A stretch of DNA of 40,468 nt from Nitrosomonas sp. Nm34 (GCF_900113925.1 NZ_FORD01000027.1:1-40468), one strand, 5' to 3'; shown: positions 9,894 to 19,104, counted from the stretch's first letter. Program-made: numbers and translations. The notes: generated by a model not told the origin, from the letters alone.

Positions 9894-10874
9894 ATGAAAA
9901 TCCGCAATTTGGACTTGACACTCAATCCGATAAATGAAGAGCACCAACAATTTGGGCTACCACCTGTTGAAGATACGGTATCTCACTTAGAGGCACACCC
10001 TTTTTTACGTGCTTCCGTCTGGTTTGCTGCCATTATTTTAATTTCGCTTATTTTATTTCTGATTGGTCGCTTCTTTCTTGCACAGGATTGGATCGATAGT
10101 TGGTTGATCATTAATGGTACGCTCGATAGCAGAGTTTTTTGGAGCGCTGTTGCCGTTGGTTTTCTCGCACAAGTAATCGATGGTGCATTAGGCATGGCCT
10201 ATGGCATTACAGCAACCACTTTTTTATTAGCATCAGGTGCAAATCCCGCAGCAGCTAGTGCTAGTGTCCATATTGCTGAGATTTTCACAACCGGGGTTTC
10301 AGGCATTGCTCATGCCAAATTTGGCAATGTGAACAAACACCTCTTTACGCGCTTATTGTTACCAGGCATGCTGGGCGGTATATTAGGTGCAGTATTAGTC
10401 ACGCATATAGACGGTACATTATTTAAACCTTTTATCTCGGCTTATCTGCTTCTGCTAGGAATTTATATCCTGAGTAAGGCTTTTCGTCAATTAAATATTC
10501 GAAAAGAAGCTCCAAAACATGTAGGTAAACTGGCACTTTTTGGTAGTTTTATGGATGCTGCTGGTGGCGGAGGTTGGGGGCCGATTGTAACCACAACTTT
10601 GGTGGGCACAGGTAATGATCCCCGCACAACAATTGGTTCAGTCAATTTTGCGGAATTTTTCTTGACACTGACTAGTGCAGCCGTTTTCGCATTACTGATG
10701 GAAACTAATACTTGGCCAATTATTATCGGCTTAATATTCGGAGGTTTATTTGCAGCACCTTTTGCAGCTATCTTATGCAAGAAATTTCATGCACGCACAT
10801 TACTCATACTAGTAGGGATTTTGATTACTATCATTAGCTTATTTAATCTTTACAAGGCTTTTATCTCTTTATAA
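9894..10874 (+). CDS. TauE/SafE-family sulfite/sulfonate exporter-like permease, 326 aa
   Basis: A polytopic inner-membrane protein with about eight hydrophobic segments. Family motifs include QVIDGALGMAYG (about 92-103) in the first repeat and DAAGGGGWGPIVTTTLVG (about 222-239) in the second; this duplicated pattern is that of PF01925. An N-terminal cytoplasmic extension of about 40 residues precedes an extra TM (about 41-63), longer than the usual 250-residue family member. Known relatives export sulfite, sulfoacetate or other small anions; the substrate here is not predictable. Only a weak ribosome site precedes the ATG. It stands alone, followed by repeat copy C. Confidence 0.85.
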   Translation: MKIRNLDLTLNPINEEHQQFGLPPVEDTVSHLEAHPFLRASVWFAAIILISLILFLIGRFFLAQDWIDSWLIINGTLDSRVFWSAVAVGFLAQVIDGALGMAYGITATTFLLASGANPAAASASVHIAEIFTTGVSGIAHAKFGNVNKHLFTRLLLPGMLGGILGAVLVTHIDGTLFKPFISAYLLLLGIYILSKAFRQLNIRKEAPKHVGKLALFGSFMDAAGGGGWGPIVTTTLVGTGNDPRTTIGSVNFAEFFLTLTSAAVFALLMETNTWPIIIGLIFGGLFAAPFAAILCKKFHARTLLILVGILITIISLFNLYKAFISL

Positions 10875-10962
10875 AAAAGAAACATTCGGCAGAACGCCAT
10901 AGAATAGAATAAAATCATTACGATAAGAATGGTATTATGAGTTAGTTATAATGACACTTGTT

Positions 10963-11065
10963 ATTTCATTTCTAAATCAAAACTGACTTTGTCAGCTTCA
11001 CTTTGCCGTATTATTGATACCGTTTACGGCTCGCCTTCGCGTGATTTTTGATTTAGAAATGGAAT
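10963..11065 (+). repeat. Dispersed palindromic repeat, copy C
   Basis: Exactly 103 bp, with ends ATTTCATTTCTAAATCAAAA and the inverted TTTTGATTTAGAAATGGAAT (one mismatch in 20). It lies between the TauE/SafE gene and the universal stress protein gene. The best-preserved copy for a consensus. Confidence 0.85.
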
Positions 11066-11343
11066 GATTGGAATTTTAGCGGTACACTGACACTTTGCAA
11101 ACAGGTTATCATCTATAATTTTTACATAATAAAGCTTGTCGCTGTCATTCTTGAATTCAGTCTGGTCGGCAAAAAATCTTAGTCATCTCCGCGTAGCGCA
11201 ATAGGCCTCACCTATATAGCATCCATGCTTATAACAGTAAATACGATGAGGAATGTATTCCCTTATTCTTGTCTAATTTTCTATGGCAATAAGATAATTG
11301 TTTTTACCAGTCAGCATTATCTTGCTCAACCAAAAGACTAACT

Positions 11344-11817
11344 ATGGCCGATTATCAGCATATTTTGTTAGCAGTCGATTTCTCAGATGAGGATACATAT
11401 GTTGCCCGCAAAGCTGAGCGTTTGGCGACCTTCTTCAATGCGAAACTGAGCGTTATCCACATACTGGATAATATTCCAATGCCAGATACCGCCTATGGCA
11501 CAGAGATTCCACTTTATTCGGATTCACCCTATGAACGGCTTGAAATAGAAAAAAATAAATTGATCCATACGGCTAATCAATTAACGATTGACCCCACCAA
11601 TCTATGGTTAATCTGGGGCAAGCCAGAAGTAGAAATTATTCGAATTGCTAATAGAGAAGATATTGATTTGATTGTAGTAGGTTCACATGGACGACACGGC
11701 CTTGCATTGCTTCTAGGATCGACTGCCAGTGGTGTACTGCACCATGCCCAGTGCGATGTTTTGGCAGTCCGCTTACAAGATGAGTGGACTGAGTCGACAA
11801 TATTCGCTTATTCCTAG
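11344..11817 (+). CDS. Universal stress protein (UspA family), 157 aa
   Basis: A single Usp domain: it starts YQHILLAVDFSDED, and the C-terminal nucleotide-binding motif GSHGRHGLALLLGST (about 113-127) fits the ATP-binding subgroup pattern G-2x-G-9x-G(S/T). The cytoplasmic protein probably binds ATP and contributes to stress or starvation survival. It has no close operon partner; bamD lies convergently 34 bp downstream. The ribosome site is weak. Paralogues differ in partner and inducer, so no finer role is given. Confidence 0.9.
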   Translation: MADYQHILLAVDFSDEDTYVARKAERLATFFNAKLSVIHILDNIPMPDTAYGTEIPLYSDSPYERLEIEKNKLIHTANQLTIDPTNLWLIWGKPEVEIIRIANREDIDLIVVGSHGRHGLALLLGSTASGVLHHAQCDVLAVRLQDEWTESTIFAYS

Positions 11818-11850
11818 AAATACTCGCGCTCCTTCCAACAGGTCACGCGA

Positions 11851-12651
11851 TTACCATATTTTCCACCAGGATTCTTTCCCTAACGAATCTGAACCTGACA
11901 GGTATTCACTTTGAGGAAAATTCTTTCTCATGACCCTTTCCACATCTTCTCGTAAATCATTCATTCCCATCCTATCATAGGCTCTAGCCATGATGTACAA
12001 GGCCTCTTCTGTAGCAGGGGTTTGCGGATATTCTTCCAGAACATATTGCGCACGCCTGACCGCAGCGACATATGCTTTACGTTTCATATAATAGCGCGCA
12101 ACATATATTTCACTTTTCGCGACCACGTTAACTAAATGTGCCATACGCTTAAGCGCATCAGGGGTGTACTTGCTTTTCGGAAAACGGGTAACCAGTTCTT
12201 TGAAATTTTCAAATGATTCACGCGATGCTTTCGAATCGCGCTCACTCATATCCTGATTAATAATTCTCGATGAGATATAGCCCAGGATACCCAAGTCATC
12301 ATGAAAATTAGCTAACCCTTTAATATAATATGCATAGTCAACATTTGGGTGGTGTGGATAAAGCTGAATGAAACGATCTGCTGCCGCAATCGCCGAAGCC
12401 TGTTGCTGATCTTTATAATAGGCATATGCAATTTCAAGTTGCGCTTGTTGCGCAAACCGCCCATAAGGATAGCGCGCCTCCAGTGCTTCGAATAATTTTA
12501 CGGCAGCTTCATAATTACCATTATTTAGTTCATTCTTAGCTTCAGAGTAAAATTTATTGGGAGACCATTGGCTATTGTCTGTTGTTTTTTCTTTCAATAA
12601 ACCGCATGCTGATAACCCAAAAATTAAAATTAAAATTAAACGATGCCACAT
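11851..12651 (-). CDS. bamD: Outer-membrane assembly lipoprotein BamD, 266 aa
   Basis: N-terminal lipoprotein signal WHRLILILIFGLSACG with lipobox LSAC, then TPR-like helices. FYSEAKNELNNGNYEAAVKLFEAL-type repeats, ARYPYGRFAQQAQLEIAYAYY and FIQLYPHHPNVDYAYYIKGL are characteristic of BamD/YfiO. The protein is lipid-anchored in the outer membrane's inner leaflet and works with BamA to insert beta-barrels such as the porin nearby. The start at 12651 is chosen over 12675 because AGGAA lies seven bases ahead and the signal then has a proper short basic N-region. Its ATG overlaps the rluD start codon on the other strand. Confidence 0.92.
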   Translation of the reverse strand: MWHRLILILIFGLSACGLLKEKTTDNSQWSPNKFYSEAKNELNNGNYEAAVKLFEALEARYPYGRFAQQAQLEIAYAYYKDQQQASAIAAADRFIQLYPHHPNVDYAYYIKGLANFHDDLGILGYISSRIINQDMSERDSKASRESFENFKELVTRFPKSKYTPDALKRMAHLVNVVAKSEIYVARYYMKRKAYVAAVRRAQYVLEEYPQTPATEEALYIMARAYDRMGMNDLREDVERVMRKNFPQSEYLSGSDSLGKESWWKIW

Positions 12652-13687
12652 GAAATTTCCTATAGAAGCCAACAAACCTACTCAAGATTATAGCGTAAAG
12701 CCATCTTCATTCGCATTGGCTGAACAAACTGAATCGATTATTGAATTAGTTGCACCTCAAAATTGTATTGGGCTTCGTCTAGACTTAGTATTAGCACAAT
12801 TACTGCCACAATGGTCGCGCAGCCGTTTACAATCATGGATACTTGAAAAACGTGTAAACATAGATGGCAAGATTGCCACACCCAAACAGAAAATTTGGGG
12901 GAATGAAAAAATTAGTGTTAAACCTCATATTGTACCAATCAACGAGTCGCATGTTGCAGAAGCAATTTCACTTGAGATCCTTTATGAAGATAATCACTTA
13001 CTTGTCATCAACAAACCAGCAGGGATGGTGGTACATCCTGGCAATGGGAATTGGCAGGGAACACTATTAAATGCACTCCTTCATCACTCCAAACAGCTTA
13101 ATGATATTCCCAGAGCGGGTATCGTCCATCGGCTAGACAAAGATACCAGTGGTTTACTCGTTGTCGCAAAAACAATAGAGGCCCAAACCAGTCTGGTGCG
13201 GCAATTGCAAGAGCATAGCGTCGAGCGGAATTATTTAGCAATCGTATTAGGTGAGGTCAAACAGAACGGTCATATCGATGCTCCCATAGGGCGACATCCC
13301 GTACAGCGCACCAAGATGGCTGTAACCATCCATGGCAAGCCAGCACGTACTTATTATCAAATATTAGAATCATTCAACGGTTGCACTCTGCTTCGTTGCA
13401 GGCTGGAAACAGGACGGACTCATCAGATCCGCGTACACATGCACAATATGGGCCATCCGCTCGTGGGAGATCCGGTCTACACTGGCAAAACCAGGAAACT
13501 ACCTATGGAAATAGCGCGATTGATTACACAATTCCCGAGACAAGCTTTGCATGCACAACAGCTAGCCTTGGTTCATCCGCTGCATGGCAAAACAATGATA
13601 TGGAATTCTGAACTACCGGAAGATATGAATATGTTGCTGCAGGGGCTACAACGATGTGGCATGCAGCCAAGCCTCTCATCATTTTAA
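12650..13687 (+). CDS. rluD: 23S rRNA pseudouridine synthase RluD, 345 aa
   Basis: An S4-like RNA-binding region (LRLDLVLAQLLPQWSRSRLQ, followed by KRVNIDGK) is followed by the RluA/RluD catalytic domain. The domain holds HRLDKDTSGLLVVAKT, in which the Asp of RLD is the catalytic residue, and ends with the ETGRTHQIRVHM motif. RluD makes pseudouridines at helix 69 of 23S rRNA (1911, 1915 and 1917 in E. coli numbering). The start at 12650 is the only ATG compatible with the family N-terminus, but it lacks a Shine-Dalgarno. Its residues 1-35 exceed E. coli RluD, so a later non-ATG start is possible. The divergent bamD-rluD neighbourhood is also seen in enterobacteria. Confidence 0.92.
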   Translation: MKFPIEANKPTQDYSVKPSSFALAEQTESIIELVAPQNCIGLRLDLVLAQLLPQWSRSRLQSWILEKRVNIDGKIATPKQKIWGNEKISVKPHIVPINESHVAEAISLEILYEDNHLLVINKPAGMVVHPGNGNWQGTLLNALLHHSKQLNDIPRAGIVHRLDKDTSGLLVVAKTIEAQTSLVRQLQEHSVERNYLAIVLGEVKQNGHIDAPIGRHPVQRTKMAVTIHGKPARTYYQILESFNGCTLLRCRLETGRTHQIRVHMHNMGHPLVGDPVYTGKTRKLPMEIARLITQFPRQALHAQQLALVHPLHGKTMIWNSELPEDMNMLLQGLQRCGMQPSLSSF

Positions 13688-13740
13688 TTTCTTGAAAGAG
13701 AACGAGCTTACTGGGATATACAAAAACTAAGAGCCAATAT

Positions 13741-13769
13741 AAGAAATGCACCGGCAAGGTGCATTTCTT
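13741..13769. terminator. Bidirectional terminator between rluD and the porin gene
   Basis: A perfect 12-bp stem, AAGAAATGCACC / GGTGCATTTCTT with a five-base GGCAA loop. It lies 54 bp past the rluD stop and 42 bp past the porin stop, flanked by AT-rich bases, so it can serve both converging genes. Confidence 0.8.
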
Positions 13770-13810
13770 GAATAATTTAACAACTGACTATCTCCTAGAA
13801 AAGTTTTAAA

Positions 13811-15190
13811 CTAGAAAGGTAATATTGCATCAAGTGATAATAGGACCTGATCATTGTTACCCCCAAACGGCCTATAAGATGAACCATGAAGAGGGTCTGC
13901 CACATCGTAGCGGAAATTTGGTCGAATATTCAGTTGCCGCAGGCTCTCGGTGAAATTAAACATTTTTCCTGGCTTCCAATTCAAACCCAGTGTTACAGCG
14001 TAGTAGTCTGAAGGAGCGCTAGTGGCAAGCTGAGTTGAGCCACCCAATGCATAGCTCTGGCCCAAGTGATTGGTCGCAAGTGAAACCCGGCCTGGTGAAA
14101 ACACACGAAACCCATCTCTATCACGAAACCACTCTCCGCGCATACCGATTGATAAGTTGGGTGTCACATCATAATAAAGATGCATATTGATGCCATACCA
14201 CTCGGCATTCTTGTTTACATTCGTAAAATGGAAGTTATTGAGCAGCACATTATCAGCAAAACCATGATCATGTTGCAAAACAAAATGGGTTTTTGAAGTA
14301 ATCATATGTTTCAGTACAATACTGAACATCCCCCAGAAATCACTGTGTCGAGTAGAAGTTGTGCTGCCCGTACCGCTGATATTGAGAGAAGTATCACCAT
14401 CATCACTTGTCCAAGTTAATCCACCTATCGCACCCCAATTAGCCAATTGTTTATCAAAATTACCATCCCAGCCGCCTGTCCCACTCCCTGTCAGTGCCCC
14501 AGCAATCACAGACCAATTATCGGTAATGGCATACTCACCCAATAGCCCGGTATGAGTAAAAGGTTCACCATATTGCATGGTATACGCATGGGTGTAAAAG
14601 AAGTTATTTGGTGCCGGAACCGATTCGTAACCAATCGGTGTGTAAAAGTGTCCAATCTTTACATTAACGCCTTTGTTGTCGGTAATGGGCGCATACACCT
14701 CTGCAAAGGCTTGGGGAAAAGCGATACCATAGGTACGACTGGAGTTACAACAAACATCCAGATCCCAGTTACCTCGGTCACTTAAAGCCCTTCCATCATT
14801 TACATCAAATGGAGGATTTCCATAGGCTTGTGTAAAAATGGCATCTGTACCAAACATAAAATCCGCCCGAAATCCTATATCCCATGTATTTCCTTCTGAC
14901 ACGACGGGTCGTTCAAAAAACAAGTTCAATTGGTTGAGCTGAAATCGGTTAGCCTGATCTGCGAAGGTGACCGGACCGTTAAATCCATCGGTTATATACG
15001 GATTGAAGGTTGCACCCCCATGAATCCATCCGCCAACTTTAAGCCCATATTGATCAAGATTAATCCCAGATTTATCAAGAAAATTCATGGCAGTATTTGC
15101 AACAACAACGGTCGGATTCATGCCAAATAATAATAATCCCATCACTGTAGCAGAGATTCTCTGCTTTCTGCATTTAGAATTAATTCTCAT
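13811..15190 (-). CDS. BBP2-type outer-membrane beta-barrel porin, 459 aa
   Basis: An N-terminal signal peptide (basic start, then ISATVMGLLLFGMNPTVVVA, cleavage near residue 32) precedes alternating aromatic beta-strands. Motifs such as RFQLNQLNLFFERPV, FAEVYAP and GHFYTPIGYESV are typical of the OmpL-like BBP2 porin family (PF07642), and the chain ends in the aromatic residue needed for BAM recognition (ILPF). It should form a passive channel in the outer membrane; the substrate is unknown. A GAGGGG ribosome site precedes the ATG. The gene is monocistronic with a terminator downstream. Confidence 0.85.
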   Translation of the reverse strand: MRINSKCRKQRISATVMGLLLFGMNPTVVVANTAMNFLDKSGINLDQYGLKVGGWIHGGATFNPYITDGFNGPVTFADQANRFQLNQLNLFFERPVVSEGNTWDIGFRADFMFGTDAIFTQAYGNPPFDVNDGRALSDRGNWDLDVCCNSSRTYGIAFPQAFAEVYAPITDNKGVNVKIGHFYTPIGYESVPAPNNFFYTHAYTMQYGEPFTHTGLLGEYAITDNWSVIAGALTGSGTGGWDGNFDKQLANWGAIGGLTWTSDDGDTSLNISGTGSTTSTRHSDFWGMFSIVLKHMITSKTHFVLQHDHGFADNVLLNNFHFTNVNKNAEWYGINMHLYYDVTPNLSIGMRGEWFRDRDGFRVFSPGRVSLATNHLGQSYALGGSTQLATSAPSDYYAVTLGLNWKPGKMFNFTESLRQLNIRPNFRYDVADPLHGSSYRPFGGNNDQVLLSLDAILPF

Positions 15191-15657
15191 TTTCCCCTCT
15201 TCCCTTGGATTTATAAATTAAAAATATAAAAATGAAAAGTTAATACCCTTATTCTGCACAAGGATTTGACTTTACACATAACATACAGCCGGGTCAATGT
15301 AAAATCTATCCGACATAAAGTAAAGCGATTTAAACCATCAACACTAGAAATTAATCACAAGAGATAGTGCAACAGTAAAAATGAAGGCAAGATTGGAATT
15401 TTAATATTTATGTAGACTGTAGAGCCTTAGGATAAATTAGCAAGCAAAGGAGAAGAAAAGCGCAAAAACACGCCAAGAAAGAGAGAGAGAGAAGGAAGTT
15501 GTTCTAGTATGCAATTTTAAATCCGAGAAACCTCCACTGATGATTAAGAAAATAATGGAATATGTACTCCTTTTCCTATTAAAAAATTATCACCATGGTA
15601 TAAATTTTTTAGTTTATATAATGAATAATTAGAATTCTTTAATTCAGCATAAAAAAT
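15191..15657. other. AT-rich intergenic region upstream of the porin gene
   Basis: No gene recognised. Contains the porin upstream region and a GA-repeat tract near 15480-15494. Nothing else stands out. Confidence 0.4.
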
Positions 15658-15693
15658 GCCGCACATCACCCCTTATGGTATAGAATGTGCGGC
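15658..15693 (-). terminator. Rho-independent terminator of the micro-protein transcript
   Basis: Stem GCCGCACAT / ATGTGCGGC (9 bp, perfect) with an 18-base loop. Read leftward, it is followed by ATTTTTTATG. It ends the small transcript that carries the 24-codon gene at 15725-15799. Confidence 0.75.
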
Positions 15694-15724
15694 TATTATT
15701 ACTAACAATCTATCGATTGTATGC

Positions 15725-15799
15725 TTAAGCAATCAATTCAAATATATTTAATAATAAAAGAATAGTTAAAATAACATAATATGCTGTTGGCAATTTCAT
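15725..15799 (-). CDS. 24-residue hydrophobic micro-protein
   Basis: The short frame begins ATG AAA TTG CCA and codes for MKLPTAYYVILT, then a run of Ile/Leu, then NIFELIA. The core of about 16 residues is hydrophobic, enough for one membrane helix. It is credible because AAGGAGA lies about eight bases before the ATG and a strong terminator follows 32 bases after the stop, so the unit has a full set of expression signals. A hairpin (15832-15840 with 15852-15859) lies in the leader. It could be a small membrane protein or a type I toxin-like peptide; no family is recognised. Confidence 0.6.
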   Translation of the reverse strand: MKLPTAYYVILTILLLLNIFELIA

Positions 15800-15981
15800 A
15801 ATTTTTCTCCTTTACAATTCTATTGCACTTTGAGAAACCACATTGACTTTATGGTTCTCTTAAGATGCATAGTACAGATAATATTTTTAAATAATAAGCA
15901 TAGTAAAATGAGTCGCATTGGCGCCCATCAAGATACAATTAATATATAAAAAATTAATCTAATGTGAGTTCGACATAAGAA

Positions 15982-16250
15982 TCACATTACCGCTGGAAGA
16001 GCTTGAGGGAGTCTGATATTAAGTAAAAGTTTCTTTTCTGGGAGCATGTAAGCCACCAGTCCAGCTATCAAATAAACAAAGAAGTTAGATAGACCGCGAT
16101 AGCGGAGATGCTCGATTTGCGAGATACTCTTCAATCGGTCATTGACAATATCAATAATCGAGCATTTACGTAACAGCAACTTGTAAAACAGCAGCAACAG
16201 CTTGCTTTTTATGTTCTCGCGTACCTTGGTAACGAGCTACATGCCCTGCT
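15982..16250 (-). pseudogene. IS982-family transposase remnant (C-terminus)
   Basis: The leftward frame reads RENIKSKLLLLFYKLLLRK, then CSIIDIVNDRLKSISQIEH and SNFFVYLIAGLVAYMLPEKK. This matches the C-terminal part of IS982 transposases (family pattern RKRSIIE..ND.LKNISQIEHSRHR). The region upstream of about 16250 does not continue the protein, so the catalytic N-terminal two thirds are gone. Confidence 0.7.
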
Positions 16251-16428
16251 CTCAAAGTTGCTCAAAGGGTGGCTATGAGAGATAAGTCCGAGCAGCAAAC
16301 TCTGCCATTACTTTATGCGACCCAATGCGGCGATGGTGGCACACACTGATCCTGGGCGCATTAATGAAGCTGATCTACTTACCACAATTTTTAACAAATT
16401 ATGATCAGTACAACACAAAGAAATAGTA

Positions 16429-16941
16429 TTAGCCTCCCTGATTACGCTTTTCAGTAGCTCCTTCTATAATATGCCTTAGCAATCCTTGATTGGCATCTTC
16501 CACTAAATCAAGCACCAACTCGAATCCATGACTTCCCCCATAGTAAGGATCGGCCACTTCCTGATATCTATCCCATTGACTGCTATAGTTCATCAATAAG
16601 CCAAGTTTGTGACTATATTGCTGTGGACAACGATCCTGGAGTATTGCAAGATTGTTTTTATCCATTGCTAGAATATAGTGAAACTCTTCAAAATCATTTA
16701 GTTGTACAGCGCGCGCACGTAACCCCTGCATGTTATATCCTCTTTTTAATGCTGCTTTCTGTGCACGTTCATCAGGCGACTCATCGATATGGTAGGCGTG
16801 TGTGCCGGCTGAATCGACATAGATGTGTTTATCCAGGCCCGCAGCTTTCACTTGATGCTTAAATACTGCATCCGCAGTAGGTGATCTGCATATATTACCC
16901 ATACAAACAAAGAGAACTTTAACTTTATTATCTTGCTTCAT
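16429..16941 (-). CDS. Low-molecular-weight protein-tyrosine phosphatase, 170 aa
   Basis: The active-site P-loop is complete: VCMGNICRSP with nucleophile Cys13 and Arg19 (CX5R-S). The general acid Asp is in ADPYYGG (about residues 130-136). Length and order fit LMW-PTPs such as Wzb/YfkJ. It removes phosphate from tyrosine residues of target proteins in the cytoplasm. No tyrosine kinase or capsule genes lie nearby, so a Wzb-type capsule role is not supported; a free-standing housekeeping enzyme is more likely. The ribosome site is weak. Confidence 0.92.
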   Translation of the reverse strand: MKQDNKVKVLFVCMGNICRSPTADAVFKHQVKAAGLDKHIYVDSAGTHAYHIDESPDERAQKAALKRGYNMQGLRARAVQLNDFEEFHYILAMDKNNLAILQDRCPQQYSHKLGLLMNYSSQWDRYQEVADPYYGGSHGFELVLDLVEDANQGLLRHIIEGATEKRNQGG

Positions 16942-17292
16942 TTTTGTTTCATCATTTCCAGTTCATTTTGAAAAATAGTACTAAAACCTATAAACACTTT
17001 TCTATAGCTATAGTCAATTTCACCTTTAATAAACACACCTCTCTATCCGTGTTAGACCAACAACGATTGTCTGCCATTTCCAAAAGAATATTCTTAACAA
17101 TTTTTCTTTTCCCATATTTACAAAAAATCTCCTAAATCTTTATTAACCGGGTTGATACAAAGTACCCTACTAATGACCAGATCATAATGAGATAATCCCC
17201 CCCCGACATTCGATCTACTGAGCCGTGTACTATAACTGATTTCCTGAGCTTGTATCTTACACGCTGCTAGCATTTCTAAGGGAATCCACCTA

Positions 17293-17594
17293 ATTCCATT
17301 TCCAAATCAAAAAATGACGCGAGGGCGAGCCGGAGCAATATAGATAATATGGCAAGGTAAAGCTGACAAAGCGAGTTTTGATTTAACGTGAAACAACACG
17401 AAATTTGGGCGCAAGGAAGTATCGTGGTCGAATCCTGCGATACGGAATATTGGTCAATTAAATATTTATTCAGTTATCCCTGCCAAGCGCCCCCCCCCTT
17501 GCGCCTCTAGTCTTGGATAACAAGCAAGCATTTCTAAATGAGTTTCATTATATGGGGTGGGCAGCAAACTGACAATGACCGTTAGAAATGGAAT
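17293..17594 (-). repeat. Dispersed palindromic repeat, copy D, split by a 199-bp insert
   Basis: The first 93 bp (17293-17385) and last 10 bp (17585-17594, GAAATGGAAT) join to exactly 103 bp, the family length. Orientation is opposite to copies A-C. The trinucleotide TTA is present on both sides of the insert (17383-17385 and 17582-17584). Confidence 0.75.
17386..17584. mobile_element. 199-bp insertion inside repeat copy D
   Basis: The segment carries no gene. It contains nested inverted repeats: GGCGCAAGG (17408-17416) with CCTTGCGCC (17496-17504), and GTATCG / CGATAC (17419-17443). A 3-bp flank, TTA, is duplicated. I found no good terminal inverted repeats, so the transposase family that moved it is unknown. 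Confidence 0.45.
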
Positions 17595-18074
17595 AGTAAC
17601 CGAGGCAATCCCTAACGGCATCACATCAAGATATGATCATCCAGATACCAAAAATCAGAATAAATCTGAAATTAGATCCATTAGGCTGAACGCATAAGCA
17701 ACCACAGCAGCAATGAGAAAATTAGCATATTTAGAGATAGCAGAATCACGTACAGTAAAGTAAAGTGCAAAGGCTTCTGCTTTATAAGACAAAATGCAAG
17801 TTGTTTTTAAATTTAAAAAAATAAACTTTATCATCGGTAAATCAGGTTATTTTCCCAGTTTCCCGATACGTCTTTGATCCCTACCTTAATAAATTTAAAA
17901 AATAATCTAGCGCTACCGCTGATACTGCAAAATCAACAATTTGCAACGCCCTTCATGCGCTTTAAGCATCAGCTTAGCGTCTTACGTAAGAAACTTACAT
18001 TGGAAGGTGATATTACTGAAAGGCAAAGGCACAGAATTCTGAGAGCCAAGCAGACGAATGAAGCAGGCAGATAA

Positions 18075-18104
18075 GATTATGATTATGATTATGATTATGA
18101 TTAT
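18075..18104 (+). repeat. Hexanucleotide microsatellite (GATTAT)5
   Basis: Five exact tandem GATTAT units in a gene-free stretch. Possibly slippage-prone; no associated gene was seen. Confidence 0.8.
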
Positions 18105-18561
18105 TTTTAAGGATAAGCTAGAAAAATAACCCAGGGAGCAATGCATATAACTCACCGAGTTAGAAGGGATACGAGAATAGTCATTTCGTATCTTATACAT
18201 ATATATATATATCGATCCGATTATCGGCTAATAATATTGAGAAAGCTTTAGCATCTTTTTAAAGCACGCGAAATAACCCTTATCCTTGCTCGACATAAAG
18301 CAGTTATTCACAAGTTTATTCACGAAAATTGTGGATAATAAAATTATAGTATTCTCCATCTTAGTAGTACTATTGCTAATAAGTCACAATTTTCATGTTC
18401 TATATACCCACGTTCTATACCATTTGGTTTTCAATAGGATGAGCTGTTTGCTTAGTATCTTTAACTCCAAATGAGAGAATATGCAAAGATATCTCAATCT
18501 GAGGGAATCATTATCAAGCTCACTTTGATGAGTTAATTTTAGATATAAACTCTGATTAAAT

Positions 18562-19104
18562 CTAAGCAAAATTCAACGCATAGTACTTATACTCACAATT
18601 ACCCACAAGAATATCCCTCAGTTGATCATCTTCCACGCCTCCCTCAAAATAAGCAACAAATACCCGCATGGTTTCTTCATGAGCAATTACCAGCAGTGTT
18701 TTATTATTCTGCTCTTTTAACCAATCAATAAATCGCAACACACGTTGCTTATGATCCAGCAATGACTCGCCACCATTCACGCGCATTCGTAACGGATCAT
18801 GGCTAATCGCCACGAAATAATCAGATACTGGCATCCCATCGAATCCTGAACGAATGTCAGCAAGGTCCGGATGCACCTCAATTGGTACTGCGTGGTAACA
18901 GTTTATTATCTCCGCCGTTTGGTACGTCCGTGGCAGGGGCGAAACAATAATACGCTCAAATGCTACATCACGCAGCGCCAAAGCTGCCGATTCTGCCTGT
19001 TCCATACCCGTTACTGTTAAATGAACATCCCGGCTGGGATCATCGTTACACAAACCAAGATCATTATAATTAGTACGCCCATGGCGCATGAAGTAGATAT
19101 TCAT
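18562..19104 (-). CDS. Histidine phosphatase family protein, 180 aa
   Basis: It begins MNIYFMRHGRTNYND, so the catalytic RHG is at residues 7-9. The second conserved region, SPLPRTYQTAEI (about 55-66), and the second histidine in VIAHEETMRVF (about 138-148) are present. This matches the phosphoglycerate-mutase-like/histidine phosphatase superfamily (PF00300). The substrate is not predictable: sugar phosphates, cofactors such as alpha-ribazole phosphate, or proteins are all known. No strong Shine-Dalgarno was seen. The gene is isolated, with long gaps on both sides. Confidence 0.88.
   Translation of the reverse strand: MNIYFMRHGRTNYNDLGLCNDDPSRDVHLTVTGMEQAESAALALRDVAFERIIVSPLPRTYQTAEIINCYHAVPIEVHPDLADIRSGFDGMPVSDYFVAISHDPLRMRVNGGESLLDHKQRVLRFIDWLKEQNNKTLLVIAHEETMRVFVAYFEGGVEDDQLRDILVGNCEYKYYALNFA

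Larger units (their letters stand above)
16942..18561. other. 1.6-kb gene-poor region
   Basis: No convincing gene on either strand; short open frames lack ribosome sites and family features. It contains an interrupted copy of the 103-bp repeat (copy D, 17293-17594), C-rich tracts near 17198 and 17490, a hexanucleotide microsatellite (18075-18104) and an AT dinucleotide run near 18196-18212. Confidence 0.5.

Noticed and set aside
17419..17450. tRNA-like T-arm (GGTCGAATCCTGC)
   Set aside because: No acceptor, D or anticodon arm can be built around it and the flanking stem does not pair as in a tRNA; it is explained better by the local inverted repeat.
18286..18474. 62-codon hydrophobic plus-strand frame
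   Set aside because: The hydrophobic character follows from extreme AT content; no ribosome site.
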